The notes: a model not told the origin generated them from the letters alone. Shown: positions 17,896-26,184, numbered from the stretch's first letter. The stretch: 58,109 bases of DNA from Burkholderia sp. E7m39 (GCA_001319865.1 BBSL01000292.1:1-58109); one strand, 5' to 3'. A program made the numbers and translations.

Positions 17896-18016
17896 CAGGA
17901 GTCGATTCGTGACGTGCTATGGCGCGCCACGGGGTCCATACGCGCTTGCATATGGAGACCAGGCGGCCGGATCGAAAAACTCCATAACCGGAAGTCTCTT
18001 TAGAACAGGCGCGAAG

Positions 18017-18943
18017 ATGGACCGGCTGGACGCGTTAAGGCTGTTTGTCGAAATCGCCGAAGCCGGAAGCTTTTCCGCGGCTGCGCGAAAAAACACCGTG
18101 TCGACGTCCACGGTGACGCTTGCGTTGCAAAAGCTGGAAGAAGAAGTGGGCGCGCGCCTGATTATGCGCACGACACGGCGGCTCGCTTTCACGCACGAAG
18201 GCCAGCGCTTTCTCGATGACGCGCGCCGCGTGCTGGCCGATTGGGATGCCGCCATTCTGAGCTTGCGCGAAGACGGTCCGCTCAATGGGCCGATCCGCTT
18301 GACGGCCAGCAGCGATTTCGGCCGCACGCGCGTCGTTCCTTTGCTCGACAAGTTCATGAGCCTGAATCCGCAGGTGCAGGTGTCGCTGCTGTTGACGGAT
18401 GGTGTCGTCGATCTCATCGATCAGCATCTGGACCTCGCATTGCGCAACGGGCCGCTGATCGATGCGCGCCTGAAGGCGCGGCTGCTGTTGACCGGGCCGC
18501 GCGTGGTGTGCGCCGCGCCGTCCTATTGGGCGACGCATGGCAAGCCGACGCATCCGTCGCAACTGGCTTCGCACAACTGCCTGATCCTGGCGCCGCCTGA
18601 TTCGCCGTTTGCCAACTGGCCGTTCGTCATCGAGGGCAAGCAGATCGTGGTGCGCGTGTCCGGCAACCGCATCGCAAGCGACGGCAGCGTGCTGCGCGAA
18701 TGGGCCGTCAACGGATACGGCGTGATACTGAAGAACCGCTGGGACATTTACCACGAACTGCAATCGGGCGCACTCGAAACGGCGCTGGACCCGTTCATCG
18801 GCGAGCGGGTGGATCTCTTTGCCGTCTACGCGGGCGCCATGCCGAGCCGGCGCGTGGGCGCGCTGATTGACTTCATCGCGCACGAGCTTTCCGTCGACGA
18901 TTCGCTCGAACTCCATTCGCTCGACAGCATCCGTCCAATCTAG
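18017..18943 (+). CDS. LysR family transcriptional regulator
   Basis: A 308-residue LysR-type regulator with the N-terminal winged helix MDRLDALRLFVEIAEAGSFSAAARKNTVSTSTVTLALQKLE and a substrate-binding domain beginning near residue 90 (GPIRLTASSDFGRTRV). The N-terminal pattern is that of the CrgA/PecT-like subgroup. The ATG at 18017 is used; the frame is open further upstream but without LysR-like sequence. It follows the NCS1 gene in the same direction. The target is not evident, with autoregulation the simplest guess. Confidence 0.88.
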   Translation: MDRLDALRLFVEIAEAGSFSAAARKNTVSTSTVTLALQKLEEEVGARLIMRTTRRLAFTHEGQRFLDDARRVLADWDAAILSLREDGPLNGPIRLTASSDFGRTRVVPLLDKFMSLNPQVQVSLLLTDGVVDLIDQHLDLALRNGPLIDARLKARLLLTGPRVVCAAPSYWATHGKPTHPSQLASHNCLILAPPDSPFANWPFVIEGKQIVVRVSGNRIASDGSVLREWAVNGYGVILKNRWDIYHELQSGALETALDPFIGERVDLFAVYAGAMPSRRVGALIDFIAHELSVDDSLELHSLDSIRPI

Positions 18944-19021
18944 TGCGATACGCATTGGTTAGACCTTAATGGGGCGTGAATGGCGGGCCGGTTGCACGCC
19001 TGGTAGAAAGCGGGTAGCCTA

Positions 19022-19044
19022 ACTCCGATTGATTGTGTCGGAGT
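19022..19044. promoter_or_regulatory. candidate Rrf2 operator at rrf2 (ACTCCGA-N9-TCGGAGT)
   Basis: The 7-bp arms ACTCCGA (19022-19028) and TCGGAGT (19038-19044) are perfect inverted repeats separated by nine bases. The right arm contains the GGAG ribosome-binding sequence of the Rrf2 gene, so a bound protein would block expression. The same architecture recurs before the azoreductase and cupin genes. The size resembles the about 25-bp dyads known for Rrf2 regulators. Confidence 0.6.
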
Positions 19045-19049
19045 GGACT

Positions 19050-19601
19050 ATGTCTCATATCAGTGCAGGCGTCGAATACGGACTGCATTGCCTGCTTTAC
19101 CTGACGGAGGCCGCACCGGGCGGCGTGCCCGAGGCCAGCGTGCGGGATCTGGCGGAGTTGCAAGGCGTGCCCGCCGATTACGTCGCGAAACTATTTACGA
19201 AATTGCACAAGGCAGGGCTCGTCATCGCAACGGAAGGCGCGAAGGGCGGGTTCGCGCTTGCGCGGCCGGCGAGCCAGATCTCGGTGCTCGACGTCGTCAC
19301 GGCAGTCGACGGCGACAAGGCGCTGTTCGAATGCCGCGAAGTGCGTACGCGCTGCGCGGTGTTCGGCGACGCCGCGCCGACATGGGCGACGAGCGGAGTG
19401 TGCTCGATCCACGCCGTGATGCAGAACGCCGAGAAGCGAATGCGCGAGGCACTTGCGTCGCAATCGCTGGAAGATCTGGCTGTGCGCATATCGGCAAAGG
19501 CGCCTCGCGCGTTCGGGCCGCAAGTCGTGAAGTGGCTAGGCGGGCGCGCGGCGGGCAGGCGGCGCGAGCGCGGCGGTTCGCCTTCCGGCGCGCGTTCGTG
19601 A
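19050..19601 (+). CDS. Rrf2 family transcriptional regulator
   Basis: A 183-residue regulator of the Rrf2 (IscR/NsrR/RsrR) family. The winged helix shows SVRDLAELQGVPADYVAKLFTKLHKAGLV followed by the wing GAKGGFALARP. Three Cys (95, 102, 118) sit in the region where Rrf2 proteins hold an Fe-S cluster, but the spacing C-x6-C-x15-C differs from IscR. It could therefore be an Fe-S sensor or a thiol switch. The ATG at 19050 is read after GGAG. It is convergent with the azoreductase gene. The C-terminal tail is Arg/Gly-rich. Confidence 0.87.
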   Translation: MSHISAGVEYGLHCLLYLTEAAPGGVPEASVRDLAELQGVPADYVAKLFTKLHKAGLVIATEGAKGGFALARPASQISVLDVVTAVDGDKALFECREVRTRCAVFGDAAPTWATSGVCSIHAVMQNAEKRMREALASQSLEDLAVRISAKAPRAFGPQVVKWLGGRAAGRRRERGGSPSGARS

Positions 19602-19625
19602 ACGCGAAGCCACATGGAAGATTGA

Positions 19626-19649
19626 AGGCCGCACGCTGCGGCCTTTTTT
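19626..19649 (+). terminator. intrinsic terminator after rrf2
   Basis: The stem AGGCCGC/GCGGCCT (7 bp) around ACGCT is followed directly by a T-run on the plus strand. It starts 25 bp after the rrf2 stop codon and also separates it from the convergent azoreductase gene. Confidence 0.85.
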
Positions 19650-19697
19650 CTGGCAGGCGGCGCTGACTCATTCCCGTTTCCGGCTTCGCGCGGACGC

Positions 19698-20366
19698 TTA
19701 TGCCGTCTCGGCCTCCACACTGCCCACGCGCGTGAGTTCCGATGCGGCCCAATCGGCGGCCACGTCGGCGAGTTCCGTGTGTGCACGCTTTAACGCCTCG
19801 TTGCGTGCTTCCTGATCCGAAAACTGCAGCGGCTGCGCATCGACGAATCGCGGAGCGCTGACGCCGATAAAACCAAATGCCGCCCTGAGCGCGGGCGTCA
19901 GTGCGTCCATCGACGAAAACACATTGCCAGGGCGCAAATCGGCGCCGCGCGTGGTAATGAAGAGTACCTTCTGGCGATTCAGCTGCCCGACGATGTTTCC
20001 ATTTTCGTTCTTGTAGGTGATGCCGGGACGCGTCACGCTGTCAATGAACGCCTTGAATGCCGACGGCATCGACCAGTTGTACATCGGCATGGCAAAGACC
20101 AGCGCGTCGGCTTCAAGCAGACGCTTGCACAGCGCGTCAGAGGCGGCGAGGGTCGCGCGCATCTCGTTGGTGCGCTCATGTTCCTGGTGATACGTGGCAA
20201 TCGCGAACGCCTCTGTGACATGCGGCGGGGTATCGACGGTGACATCGAGATAATCGACTTCGACATCGACGCCTTCGCGGCGCAGGTTCTCGATGAACTG
20301 GCGCGACAGCGCGCGGGAATTGGAACGCTCGCGCTTGGCGCTTGCATCGACGTGAAAGATCTTCAT
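19698..20366 (-). CDS. azoR: FMN-dependent NADH-azoreductase
   Basis: A 222-residue flavodoxin-like quinone/azo reductase. AzoR features are the N-terminal MKIFHVDASAKRERSNSRALSRQF phosphate-binding loop, the FAMPMYNWSMPSAFKAFIDSV FMN-binding segment and TTRGADLRPGN. It reduces azo dyes and quinones by two-electron transfer with NADH, which protects against electrophilic quinones. The start ATG at 20366 lies 15 bp from the dyad ACTAGGA-N9-TCGTAGT. It is convergent with rrf2, which probably regulates it. Confidence 0.88.
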   Translation of the reverse strand: MKIFHVDASAKRERSNSRALSRQFIENLRREGVDVEVDYLDVTVDTPPHVTEAFAIATYHQEHERTNEMRATLAASDALCKRLLEADALVFAMPMYNWSMPSAFKAFIDSVTRPGITYKNENGNIVGQLNRQKVLFITTRGADLRPGNVFSSMDALTPALRAAFGFIGVSAPRFVDAQPLQFSDQEARNEALKRAHTELADVAADWAASELTRVGSVEAETA

Positions 20367-20380
20367 CTGGATTCTCCGTA

Positions 20381-20403
20381 ACTAGGACTGAATATGTCGT
20401 AGT
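20381..20403. promoter_or_regulatory. candidate Rrf2 operator at azoR (ACTAGGA-N9-TCGTAGT)
   Basis: Inverted arms ACTAGGA and TCGTAGT are separated by nine bases, with one mismatch between the arms. The site sits immediately upstream of the azoR start on the minus strand. Spacing and sequence match the site at rrf2 (19022) and the site at the cupin gene (22181). Confidence 0.6.
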
Positions 20404-20869
20404 TGTGAGGATAGTGAGTTTGCGAACGCCGCGCAACCGAGGGGACACTGGCGAACGCCCGTACAGAGTCCCGCGCACACAATAGTGCAGATCGCTGTGG
20501 GCATTTTGCAGCAAGGCTCGAGGGCAGTTGAAGGCCAAATGCAAGGTCGCTATGCGCAGAATGTGAGACAAAGTGTTTCGCTTGCGGTACACGCGCATGA
20601 CAAGCAGTGATATCCGGCGTCGTGACAATGACATTCCGGTTGCGACGTTCTCTGAATGGTCGCGATGTGGGTGACACCGTCAATAAGAGGCGCGCGTTCC
20701 TATTCAGAGGCTGAATAGAAAAAGTCACGCGTGTGACAGTGCACGCACGTGTCCAACAAGATGCGCAGAGGAAAAAGCGCCGGAACCTCACGGCCCGTGG
20801 CGCTTAAGTTTTGTTCAGATTGCGGGCGCGCGCAGGCAGGGGCGCGTATGAAAGGTCGCGAGTTCGAAA
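20404..20869. other. 466-bp region without a convincing gene
   Basis: Open frames on both strands here have no recognisable domain and poor codon preference. The stretch is less GC-rich than its surroundings. I see no strong hairpin, tRNA or insertion-sequence end. It probably holds the azoR promoter and the 3' flank of the DUF3331 gene. Confidence 0.5.
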
Positions 20870-21193
20870 CTAGTCGAGCACGATGCCGCTTGGACACGAC
20901 GGCACGGCCGACGCGAGAATCATCCGGTCGCGATTGGCAGGGAAGTAGCTTTCGCATGCGCGTGGACGGAACACCGGGTCGCCGCGTCGAATCGGCATCC
21001 CTGTCAGCACGCAAAACGAATCCATACGCGCAAGGCCGATTCGCCATACCTGATCTGCGTAGTGGCCCGAACGTGGGTCGCTCCAGCAGACGCTGAGTGT
21101 CTTTGACGATAGTTGTTCAAGGATTGAAATATGCGCCGGCGGCGGCTCGACCTCGACGGGTTCGAGCGCTTCGGGAGGCGGGCGCTTCGTCAT
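20870..21193 (-). CDS. DUF3331-like protein, C-terminal frame
   Basis: A 107-residue frame. The core WSDPRSGHYADQVWRIGLARMDSFCVLTGMPI followed by RRGDPVFRPR and the CESYFPANRDRMILASA tail match the DUF3331 proteins that are common in Burkholderia and relatives and have no known function. One Cys lies in CVLTG and another in RACES. Its ATG overlaps by four bases the stop of a 40-residue frame with a far better ribosome-binding site. The two frames may be one gene broken by one base in a run of five A (21200-21204). Confidence 0.7.
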   Translation of the reverse strand: MTKRPPPEALEPVEVEPPPAHISILEQLSSKTLSVCWSDPRSGHYADQVWRIGLARMDSFCVLTGMPIRRGDPVFRPRACESYFPANRDRMILASAVPSCPSGIVLD

Positions 21194-21312
21194 GCGGAAT
21201 TTTTCTTGGGACCGTATTGTGCTTTCCGGGTCGATTCAAGTGTATTGGGTGTGGGCATCAAGACGCCCACCAATGCGCGTCTAACGATATCTTCTTCAAC
21301 CGGACGAGTCAT
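21190..21312 (-). CDS. short frame overlapping the DUF3331 gene, probable N-terminal part
   Basis: A 40-residue frame begins at ATG 21312 (a second ATG is at 21315), with GGAGG 6 nt upstream, and ends in ATGA shared with the next frame. The peptide starts MTRPVEEDIVRRALVGVLM and ends in KKNSA. Adding one A to the run at 21200-21204 would fuse it to the downstream frame as KKKFRMTKRPPPEALEPV, giving a protein of about 150 residues. Alternatively it is a translational-coupling leader. I cannot decide without homologues. Confidence 0.55.
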   Translation of the reverse strand: MTRPVEEDIVRRALVGVLMPTPNTLESTRKAQYGPKKNSA

Positions 21313-21315
21313 CAT

Positions 21316-21653
21316 TCACCTCCGTCACAGAGTTTGGCTGGCGGCACGCCCTGACGCGGCCGAGATGCTGCTGCTGACGTGAACAGTGTTGTTCGGTGTG
21401 GCTCGCAAGGCAGTTCGAACGACTTGCCTGCATGGCGCATCGGCGCGTGAATTGGTTTTGCGCCATCAACGCGCCGTGGACTCTATATTGGACGTTCAGG
21501 CGCCCATAGAGCAAGTTAAGCGTTGTTAACCGGAATGTGCAATGGGATCTTGAAGCGCTTCAGGTTGCTGAATTGCATGGATGCTGAAGAGGAGCGCCAG
21601 GCTTGCGTGGCCGCCGCCATTAACGTTGCCGCCGCCTTAAACATGTACTGCCG
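21316..21653. other. 338-bp region upstream of the DUF3331 gene
   Basis: No gene recognised. It contains a perfect 12-bp palindrome TGAAGCGCTTCA at 21551-21562 and a TATA-like stretch near 21486. The promoter of the leftward DUF3331 unit should lie here, and the 3' end of the cupin gene borders it. Confidence 0.45.
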
Positions 21654-22085
21654 TTACTTCTTGTCCCATGTGACGAGATCTTTGTCGTTGTCGTCAGCGA
21701 CAAAGATGGCGAGCAGTTTCGCGGGCTTCGTCTTGCTCGCGTTCTCACTGACCCTGTGACGAACGCCGGGCGCTTCCGTCCAGCTTTCGCCCGCGTGATA
21801 CACCCGAGCCTCGCCGTCGTCGACCTTGCTGCGGATCTCACCTTTCAGCACGTAGCCAACGACGAAAGCCTGACCATGACGATGCGATGGCGAGACGCCA
21901 CCCGGTTTGTAGTCGACGACGATGGCCGTCATGGTCTTGCCGGGCGCATTGGCAATGGGCGTCGCGAATGCCGGGCTGATCTGCTCGCGCGGACCGTCGA
22001 CACCATGCGCGTGCGCCGCGTGAGGAGCGCCCAGCGCAATGCAGGCGGCTGCCGTGGATGCCAGAACGGTATGGAAAAGATTCAT
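21654..22085 (-). CDS. secreted cupin-domain protein
   Basis: A 143-residue single-cupin protein with a signal peptide (MNLFHTVLASTAAACIALG... cleavage near AHAHG). The cupin metal motif is visible as GGVSPSHRHGQAF (His-x-His), with Glu in KGEIRSKV and His in GVRHRVSENAS. Such periplasmic cupins are often quercetinase-like or sugar/oxidant-related, but most have no known function. The ATG at 22085 is preferred because GGAG lies 8 nt upstream. An Rrf2-type dyad about 100 bp upstream suggests coregulation with azoR. Confidence 0.85.
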   Translation of the reverse strand: MNLFHTVLASTAAACIALGAPHAAHAHGVDGPREQISPAFATPIANAPGKTMTAIVVDYKPGGVSPSHRHGQAFVVGYVLKGEIRSKVDDGEARVYHAGESWTEAPGVRHRVSENASKTKPAKLLAIFVADDNDKDLVTWDKK

Positions 22086-22398
22086 CTTCAACTCTCCGAA
22101 AAAATTTGGGCATGGCGTGGCGCATGAAGGCAGTACAAGTCAGAACGTCACGATTGCCTCGATGCATCACGCTGCTTTTAACTGCGACTAACTAAGTCGT
22201 AGTTGCAGAGTAACCATTTTTTAGCGGCCATGCAACGGAACGGGCAGACGCGCGATGAAACGACGCAGTCAACGTCCGGCAGCGCAAAGCGATGAAGGGG
22301 AGAGCGAGCGGTTCTGCGTATTGGTATGAAATAAGCGCCCGGCAATTCGCGCGGGCGCGCCCATTGCGCATGAGACGGTCCGGGCGCGGCGGCAAAGA
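22086..22398. other. 313-bp intergenic region with the cupin promoter and SDR 3' end
   Basis: Apart from the dyad at 22181-22203, a stem GCGCCCG/CGGGCGC occurs at 22335-22358. It is followed on the minus strand by TTATTT, so it is a plausible weak terminator for the SDR gene. No coding sequence is supported. Confidence 0.5.
22181..22203. promoter_or_regulatory. candidate Rrf2 operator at the cupin gene (ACTGCGA-N9-TCGTAGT)
   Basis: Inverted arms ACTGCGA (22181-22187) and TCGTAGT (22197-22203) are separated by nine bases, with one mismatch. It is the third copy of the motif seen at rrf2 and azoR. It lies 96 bp upstream of the cupin start codon, in range of a leftward promoter. Confidence 0.58.
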
Positions 22399-23121
22399 TC
22401 AGATCGCGGCTTTGCCGATCGAAGCGCCGCCGTCGACGAACAGCGTCTGTCCGGTGATGAACCCGGCAGGCTCGGAAAGAAAGAATTCGACACTTGCCGC
22501 CAGTTCGTCCGGCTTGCCGAAGCGCTTCATCGGTACGAGCGACAGAAAACGGCGTTCTGCTTCGCTGCCAACGGGCGTGTTCGCGCGGAACATTTCAGTT
22601 TCCGTCGGTCCCGGTGCGACCGAGTTCACGGTGATGCCGGTCTCCGCCAATTCGAGCGCCCACGTGCGCGTGAAGCTGATCATCGCGCTTTTCGCGGCGG
22701 CGTAAGCGCTGCGTTGCGCGACACCCAGCACGACGAGACTCGACAGATTGACGATGCGCCCCCAGCCCTTTTCCTTCATCTGCGGTAGCAGCGCTTGCGT
22801 CGTTTGAACGGTCGGAATCAGGTTGCTGCTGAACGTGCTGTCCAAGTCGTCGAGGTCGATCTCACCGAGCCGCGCAAGCTTGACGAAGCCGACATTGTTC
22901 ACGACGCCGTCGAACGAGAAGCGCGACGTGAGTTCGCGCAGAGCCTCCGCCGTCGCGACGCGGTCGCTCAAATCGATGGAGACGAGCGTCCCCGGGAAGG
23001 TCGCGTCGCCGGTGCGGCGTGCGACACCGACCACATGATGGCCCGCTCGCGCGAGGCGTTCGGAAAGCGCACGTCCAATGCCCCGGCTCGCGCCCGTGAT
23101 CAGAAAAGTACGTTGTGTCAT
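22399..23121 (-). CDS. SDR family oxidoreductase (FabG-like)
   Basis: A 240-residue short-chain dehydrogenase with TGASRGIG near the N-terminus, NNVG, catalytic Ser in VNLSSLV, Tyr-x3-Lys in YAAAK and a C-terminal GQTLFVDGGASIG. The ATG at 23121 follows AAGGAAC; the longer frame to 23226 lacks family sequence. It diverges from the MFS gene across a region with a perfect TTGACA palindrome. Physiological substrate unknown. Confidence 0.87.
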   Translation of the reverse strand: MTQRTFLITGASRGIGRALSERLARAGHHVVGVARRTGDATFPGTLVSIDLSDRVATAEALRELTSRFSFDGVVNNVGFVKLARLGEIDLDDLDSTFSSNLIPTVQTTQALLPQMKEKGWGRIVNLSSLVVLGVAQRSAYAAAKSAMISFTRTWALELAETGITVNSVAPGPTETEMFRANTPVGSEAERRFLSLVPMKRFGKPDELAASVEFFLSEPAGFITGQTLFVDGGASIGKAAI

Positions 23122-23247
23122 ATCGGTTCCTTCATGCCGAAAAGTGGAAGTGCGCGGTTTGCGCGCGAATGCGGATCGCCGTTCTTGCAACGAAACCGGA
23201 ATGGGTGTTCTTGCTATCTTTGTCAAGCATGTCTAGAATGGGCGTCA

Positions 23248-23263
23248 TTGACACGGTTGTCAA
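23248..23263. promoter_or_regulatory. palindrome TTGACA-CGGT-TGTCAA between the SDR and MFS genes
   Basis: A perfect 6+4+6 inverted repeat lies in the 208-bp divergent region. A further TGTCAA half-site is at 23221-23226. It is placed where a repressor could control both directions. No regulator gene is immediately adjacent. Confidence 0.5.
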
Positions 23264-23329
23264 GAATCGCGGGCGAAACGCCTGGCAATTCGTCGTGCGT
23301 TGCACGCGCTTATGCGGAACCTTTTAATC

Positions 23330-24571
23330 ATGTCCACCGATGCATCTCTGCTGTCGACCGTCAACGCGGGCCGAGTCGCCGTGTGGCGGCATATCTTCGC
23401 GGGCTTCGCCGCGAGCCTTGTCGGGATCGGGCTTGCGCGCTTCGCATACACGCCGCTGATTCCGCCGCTGATCCAGGCACACTGGTTTGCCGCTTCCGAC
23501 GTCGTGTATCTGGGCGCGGCCAATCTCGCTGGTTATCTGCTGGGCGCGCTGCTTGGCCGTCCCGTCGCGCATCGCGTAACGAATGTCCGCACGCTGCGCG
23601 CGATGATGGTGCTGGTGACGGCGGCCTTTTTTGCATGTGCATTTCCCGTCTCCGTTGCGTGGTTCTTTTTCTGGCGGCTGCTGTCGGGCGTTGCGGGCGG
23701 CGCGATCATGGTGCTGGTTGCGGCGACTGTCCTGCCGCAGGTGCCCGCCGATCGCAAAGGCCTCGCGAGCGGCGCGATTTTTCTCGGTCTCGGTGTCGGC
23801 ATCGCAGCGTCGGGCACGATCGTTCCGCTGCTGCTCAACCTTGGTTTGCGCGACACGTGGATCGGCATTGGCGTTCTCGCCACCGCATTGACGCTTGCTA
23901 CATGGCGCGGCTGGCCGCACGCTGCGAAGCCGCAAGCACCAGCGGCGCATGCGGCCCCGGCCGTGCGCGCACGCAGTGCGTCGACAGTGCGTGTGCTGTA
24001 TGTCGAATACGCACTCATGGCGCTTGGCCTCGTTCCTACGATGGTCTTTCTCGTCGACTTCATTGCGCGCGGACTCGGCGCGGGCGCGCACGTCGGCGCT
24101 GCGTACTGGATTCTTTATGGCGTCGGTGCGATTTTCGGCGCACCCGTTTATGGCCTCATTGCCGATCGATTCGGCGGGCGCTTCGCGATACGCGCGTTGT
24201 CGTCGTTGCAGGTGCTGGTTGTCGCCGCATTTGCGATGTCGGGCAATCACGTTGTGATCGGCGTGTTGACGCTTGTGATCGGCAGCTTTCCGCCTGGCAT
24301 CGTGCCGATGATGCTCGCGCGCGTGCATGAAGTCGTACCGCACGATCACGCGAAGCAGCACGCGGTCTGGAGCCGCGTGACGACGACCTTCGCCGCATGT
24401 CAGGCGATTGCAGGCTATTCGTATTCCGCGCTCTTCAATTCGAGTGGCGGAAACTACCGCCTGCTCTTCGTTATCGCTGCGGGCGCACTCGCGCTCGTCG
24501 TGATCGCCGACTGCGTGGGGCCGTGGCTGGCACAAGAACGGGAAGCGCAACGGGAGACGAAGAACGGATAG
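23330..24571 (+). CDS. YbfB/YjiJ family MFS transporter
   Basis: A 413-residue membrane protein with twelve spans of the YbfB/YjiJ (MFS_4) group. The signature GLARFAYTPLIPPLI is near residue 35, and the AANLAGYLLGALLGRPVA segment follows. Members are presumed exporters of small metabolites, with unknown substrates. The ATG at 23330 is favoured over one at 23312 because GGAA precedes it at suitable spacing. Divergent from the SDR gene with a shared operator candidate. Confidence 0.85.
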   Translation: MSTDASLLSTVNAGRVAVWRHIFAGFAASLVGIGLARFAYTPLIPPLIQAHWFAASDVVYLGAANLAGYLLGALLGRPVAHRVTNVRTLRAMMVLVTAAFFACAFPVSVAWFFFWRLLSGVAGGAIMVLVAATVLPQVPADRKGLASGAIFLGLGVGIAASGTIVPLLLNLGLRDTWIGIGVLATALTLATWRGWPHAAKPQAPAAHAAPAVRARSASTVRVLYVEYALMALGLVPTMVFLVDFIARGLGAGAHVGAAYWILYGVGAIFGAPVYGLIADRFGGRFAIRALSSLQVLVVAAFAMSGNHVVIGVLTLVIGSFPPGIVPMMLARVHEVVPHDHAKQHAVWSRVTTTFAACQAIAGYSYSALFNSSGGNYRLLFVIAAGALALVVIADCVGPWLAQEREAQRETKNG

Positions 24572-24773
24572 TGTGTGCTCACGTGCTGGTCAAAGGTGCC
24601 GCTCCTCTGCATTGAAAAGCGCAATTGACGGAATCGTTTAACGAGGATGACGCGCCGCGTTGCAATGCGCGTTAACAAGGATTAACTACCACTCGCGCGC
24701 CCGGCGATCGACAATGCTGATATTCAGTTTTGCATGACGCCCTCATGCAGCTATCGACGCGGAGGTGTCGAAC

Positions 24774-25271
24774 GTGAAGGCCGAAGCGGACCCTTCATTC
24801 CGGAACGCCATGCGCGATGCAGACTCGCAGCGCGCGCACGGTACGTCGCGGCCGCAGGTGCAACGGGCCGCCGTGCAGCTCGCGATGACGCCACGTGTTC
24901 TGATTCTCGGCGTATGCGGATGGTCGCTGATCGAAATTCCCGCGGAGTTCGATCCAGCGGCGGGCGAGATGGGCATTGCGGCGCTCACGCTGGCGAAGCT
25001 GGCATGGACCGTGATCGGCATCGCGGCCGTGCGCGGAATGAGGCGCGCGCAGTGGATCTTTTCGTTTCTGTGTGGCTTGAGCCTGGTTGCGATCGTGCCC
25101 GCGTTGCCTGTCGAGCTGAGTGAGTCGGCATCCATCTTCACGCAGTCGCTGATCGAATGTGTGCTCAAGGCGGGCGCCCTGCTCGCGTTGTGCCTTCCGC
25201 GCGTTGCACGTCCCGCCGCGATGCAAACCGTCTCGTGGGATGACGACGACAGCCAAATCCAGAAGCCTTGA
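24774..25271 (+). CDS. small integral membrane protein, function unknown
   Basis: A 165-residue protein with about four hydrophobic segments (starting LILGVCGWSLIEI and LTLAKLAWTVIGIAAV) between a hydrophilic N-terminus of about 40 residues and an acidic tail DDDDSQIQ. The GTG at 24774 has GGAGG 8 nt upstream; an alternative GTG at 24765 overlaps that site. I do not recognise the family. It stands alone between the MFS gene and the convergent catR gene. Confidence 0.7.
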   Translation: MKAEADPSFRNAMRDADSQRAHGTSRPQVQRAAVQLAMTPRVLILGVCGWSLIEIPAEFDPAAGEMGIAALTLAKLAWTVIGIAAVRGMRRAQWIFSFLCGLSLVAIVPALPVELSESASIFTQSLIECVLKAGALLALCLPRVARPAAMQTVSWDDDDSQIQKP

Positions 25272-25290
25272 AACCGCCGCGCTAGCGCCG

Positions 25291-26184
25291 CTATACGGTT
25301 AGCGGGCGCTTGAACAGATCGCGCGCAATCGAACAGAACAGATCGGTGGTCGGGCTCTGGTCCTGTAGGCGTCGGCTCATGATGATGGGCGACGACACGT
25401 TCGTTTCGTCGATCGACCGGTACGTCACGCCGCGCGCTCTCAACCCCCTGACGCTTTCCGGCACGAGACATACGCCCACCTGCGCGGCGACGAGTCCCAG
25501 TGCCGTTTGCAGTTCGCGCACTTCATGAATCGCGGCCGGCTCGACGGCATGATCGCGAAAGGCCGACAGCTGCTGATCGGCATAGCTGGGACGCGGCGTA
25601 GACGGGTAGATGATGAGCGTCTCTTTCGACAACGCTTCGAGCGTCAGCTGGCTCGCATCGGCGAGCGCATGGCCCGCAGGCAACGCCGCGATCAACGGCT
25701 CCTCGACAAGCACTTCGCGCGCGAGCTGCGATTCGTCGAAACGCAGCCGTCCAAAACCGACATCGATACGGCCGCCCTTGAGCGCACTGAGTTGCTCGAT
25801 CGTGAACATCTCGATCAGCGAAATCTGGATCAGCGGTGCCGCCTCTCTGAACGCGCGGATCACGTCGGGCAGCGGGCCATATAGCGTGGAAGGCACGAAG
25901 CCGATGACGATGCGCTCCGCCAGTTGCGCGAGGCGCCGGGTGAGCGGCAGCAACTCGTCGCTTTCTTCGATCAGCCGCTTGGCCTGCGCGTAGAAAACGC
26001 GGCCGGCTTCCGTCAGCTTCAGCGGACGCGCGCCGCGTTCGAACAGCGCAAGGCCCACGCTGTCTTCGATTTGCTGGATCTGCCGCGACAGCGGCGGCTG
26101 CGTCATGTTCAGGCGCTCGGCGGCGCGGGTGAAGTTCCGTTCTTCCGCGACGGCCACGAAATAGCGAAGTTGACGCAGTTCCAT
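25291..26184 (-). CDS. catR: LysR regulator of the catechol genes (CatR/BenM type)
   Basis: A 297-residue LysR regulator. It has an N-terminal winged helix, MELRQLRYFVAVAEERNFTRAAERLNMTQPPLSRQIQQIE, and a substrate-binding domain from about residue 90 (IVIGFVPSTLYGPLP). The sequence is of the CatR/CatM/BenM kind, which respond to cis,cis-muconate. It diverges from catB with a 90-bp gap, the classic layout. The assignment by subgroup and position is strong; the effector was not tested. Confidence 0.85.
   Translation of the reverse strand: MELRQLRYFVAVAEERNFTRAAERLNMTQPPLSRQIQQIEDSVGLALFERGARPLKLTEAGRVFYAQAKRLIEESDELLPLTRRLAQLAERIVIGFVPSTLYGPLPDVIRAFREAAPLIQISLIEMFTIEQLSALKGGRIDVGFGRLRFDESQLAREVLVEEPLIAALPAGHALADASQLTLEALSKETLIIYPSTPRPSYADQQLSAFRDHAVEPAAIHEVRELQTALGLVAAQVGVCLVPESVRGLRARGVTYRSIDETNVSSPIIMSRRLQDQSPTTDLFCSIARDLFKRPLTV

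Noticed and set aside
20700..21096. Possible genes on both strands upstream of and overlapping DUF3331
   Set aside because: No recognisable domain, poor start signals, and they overlap the DUF3331 frame, which fits a known family.
24735..25123. Frame overlapping the small membrane-protein gene
   Set aside because: Arg/Ala-rich sequence without hydrophobic spans; the frame from GTG 24774 has a clear GGAGG site and membrane spans.
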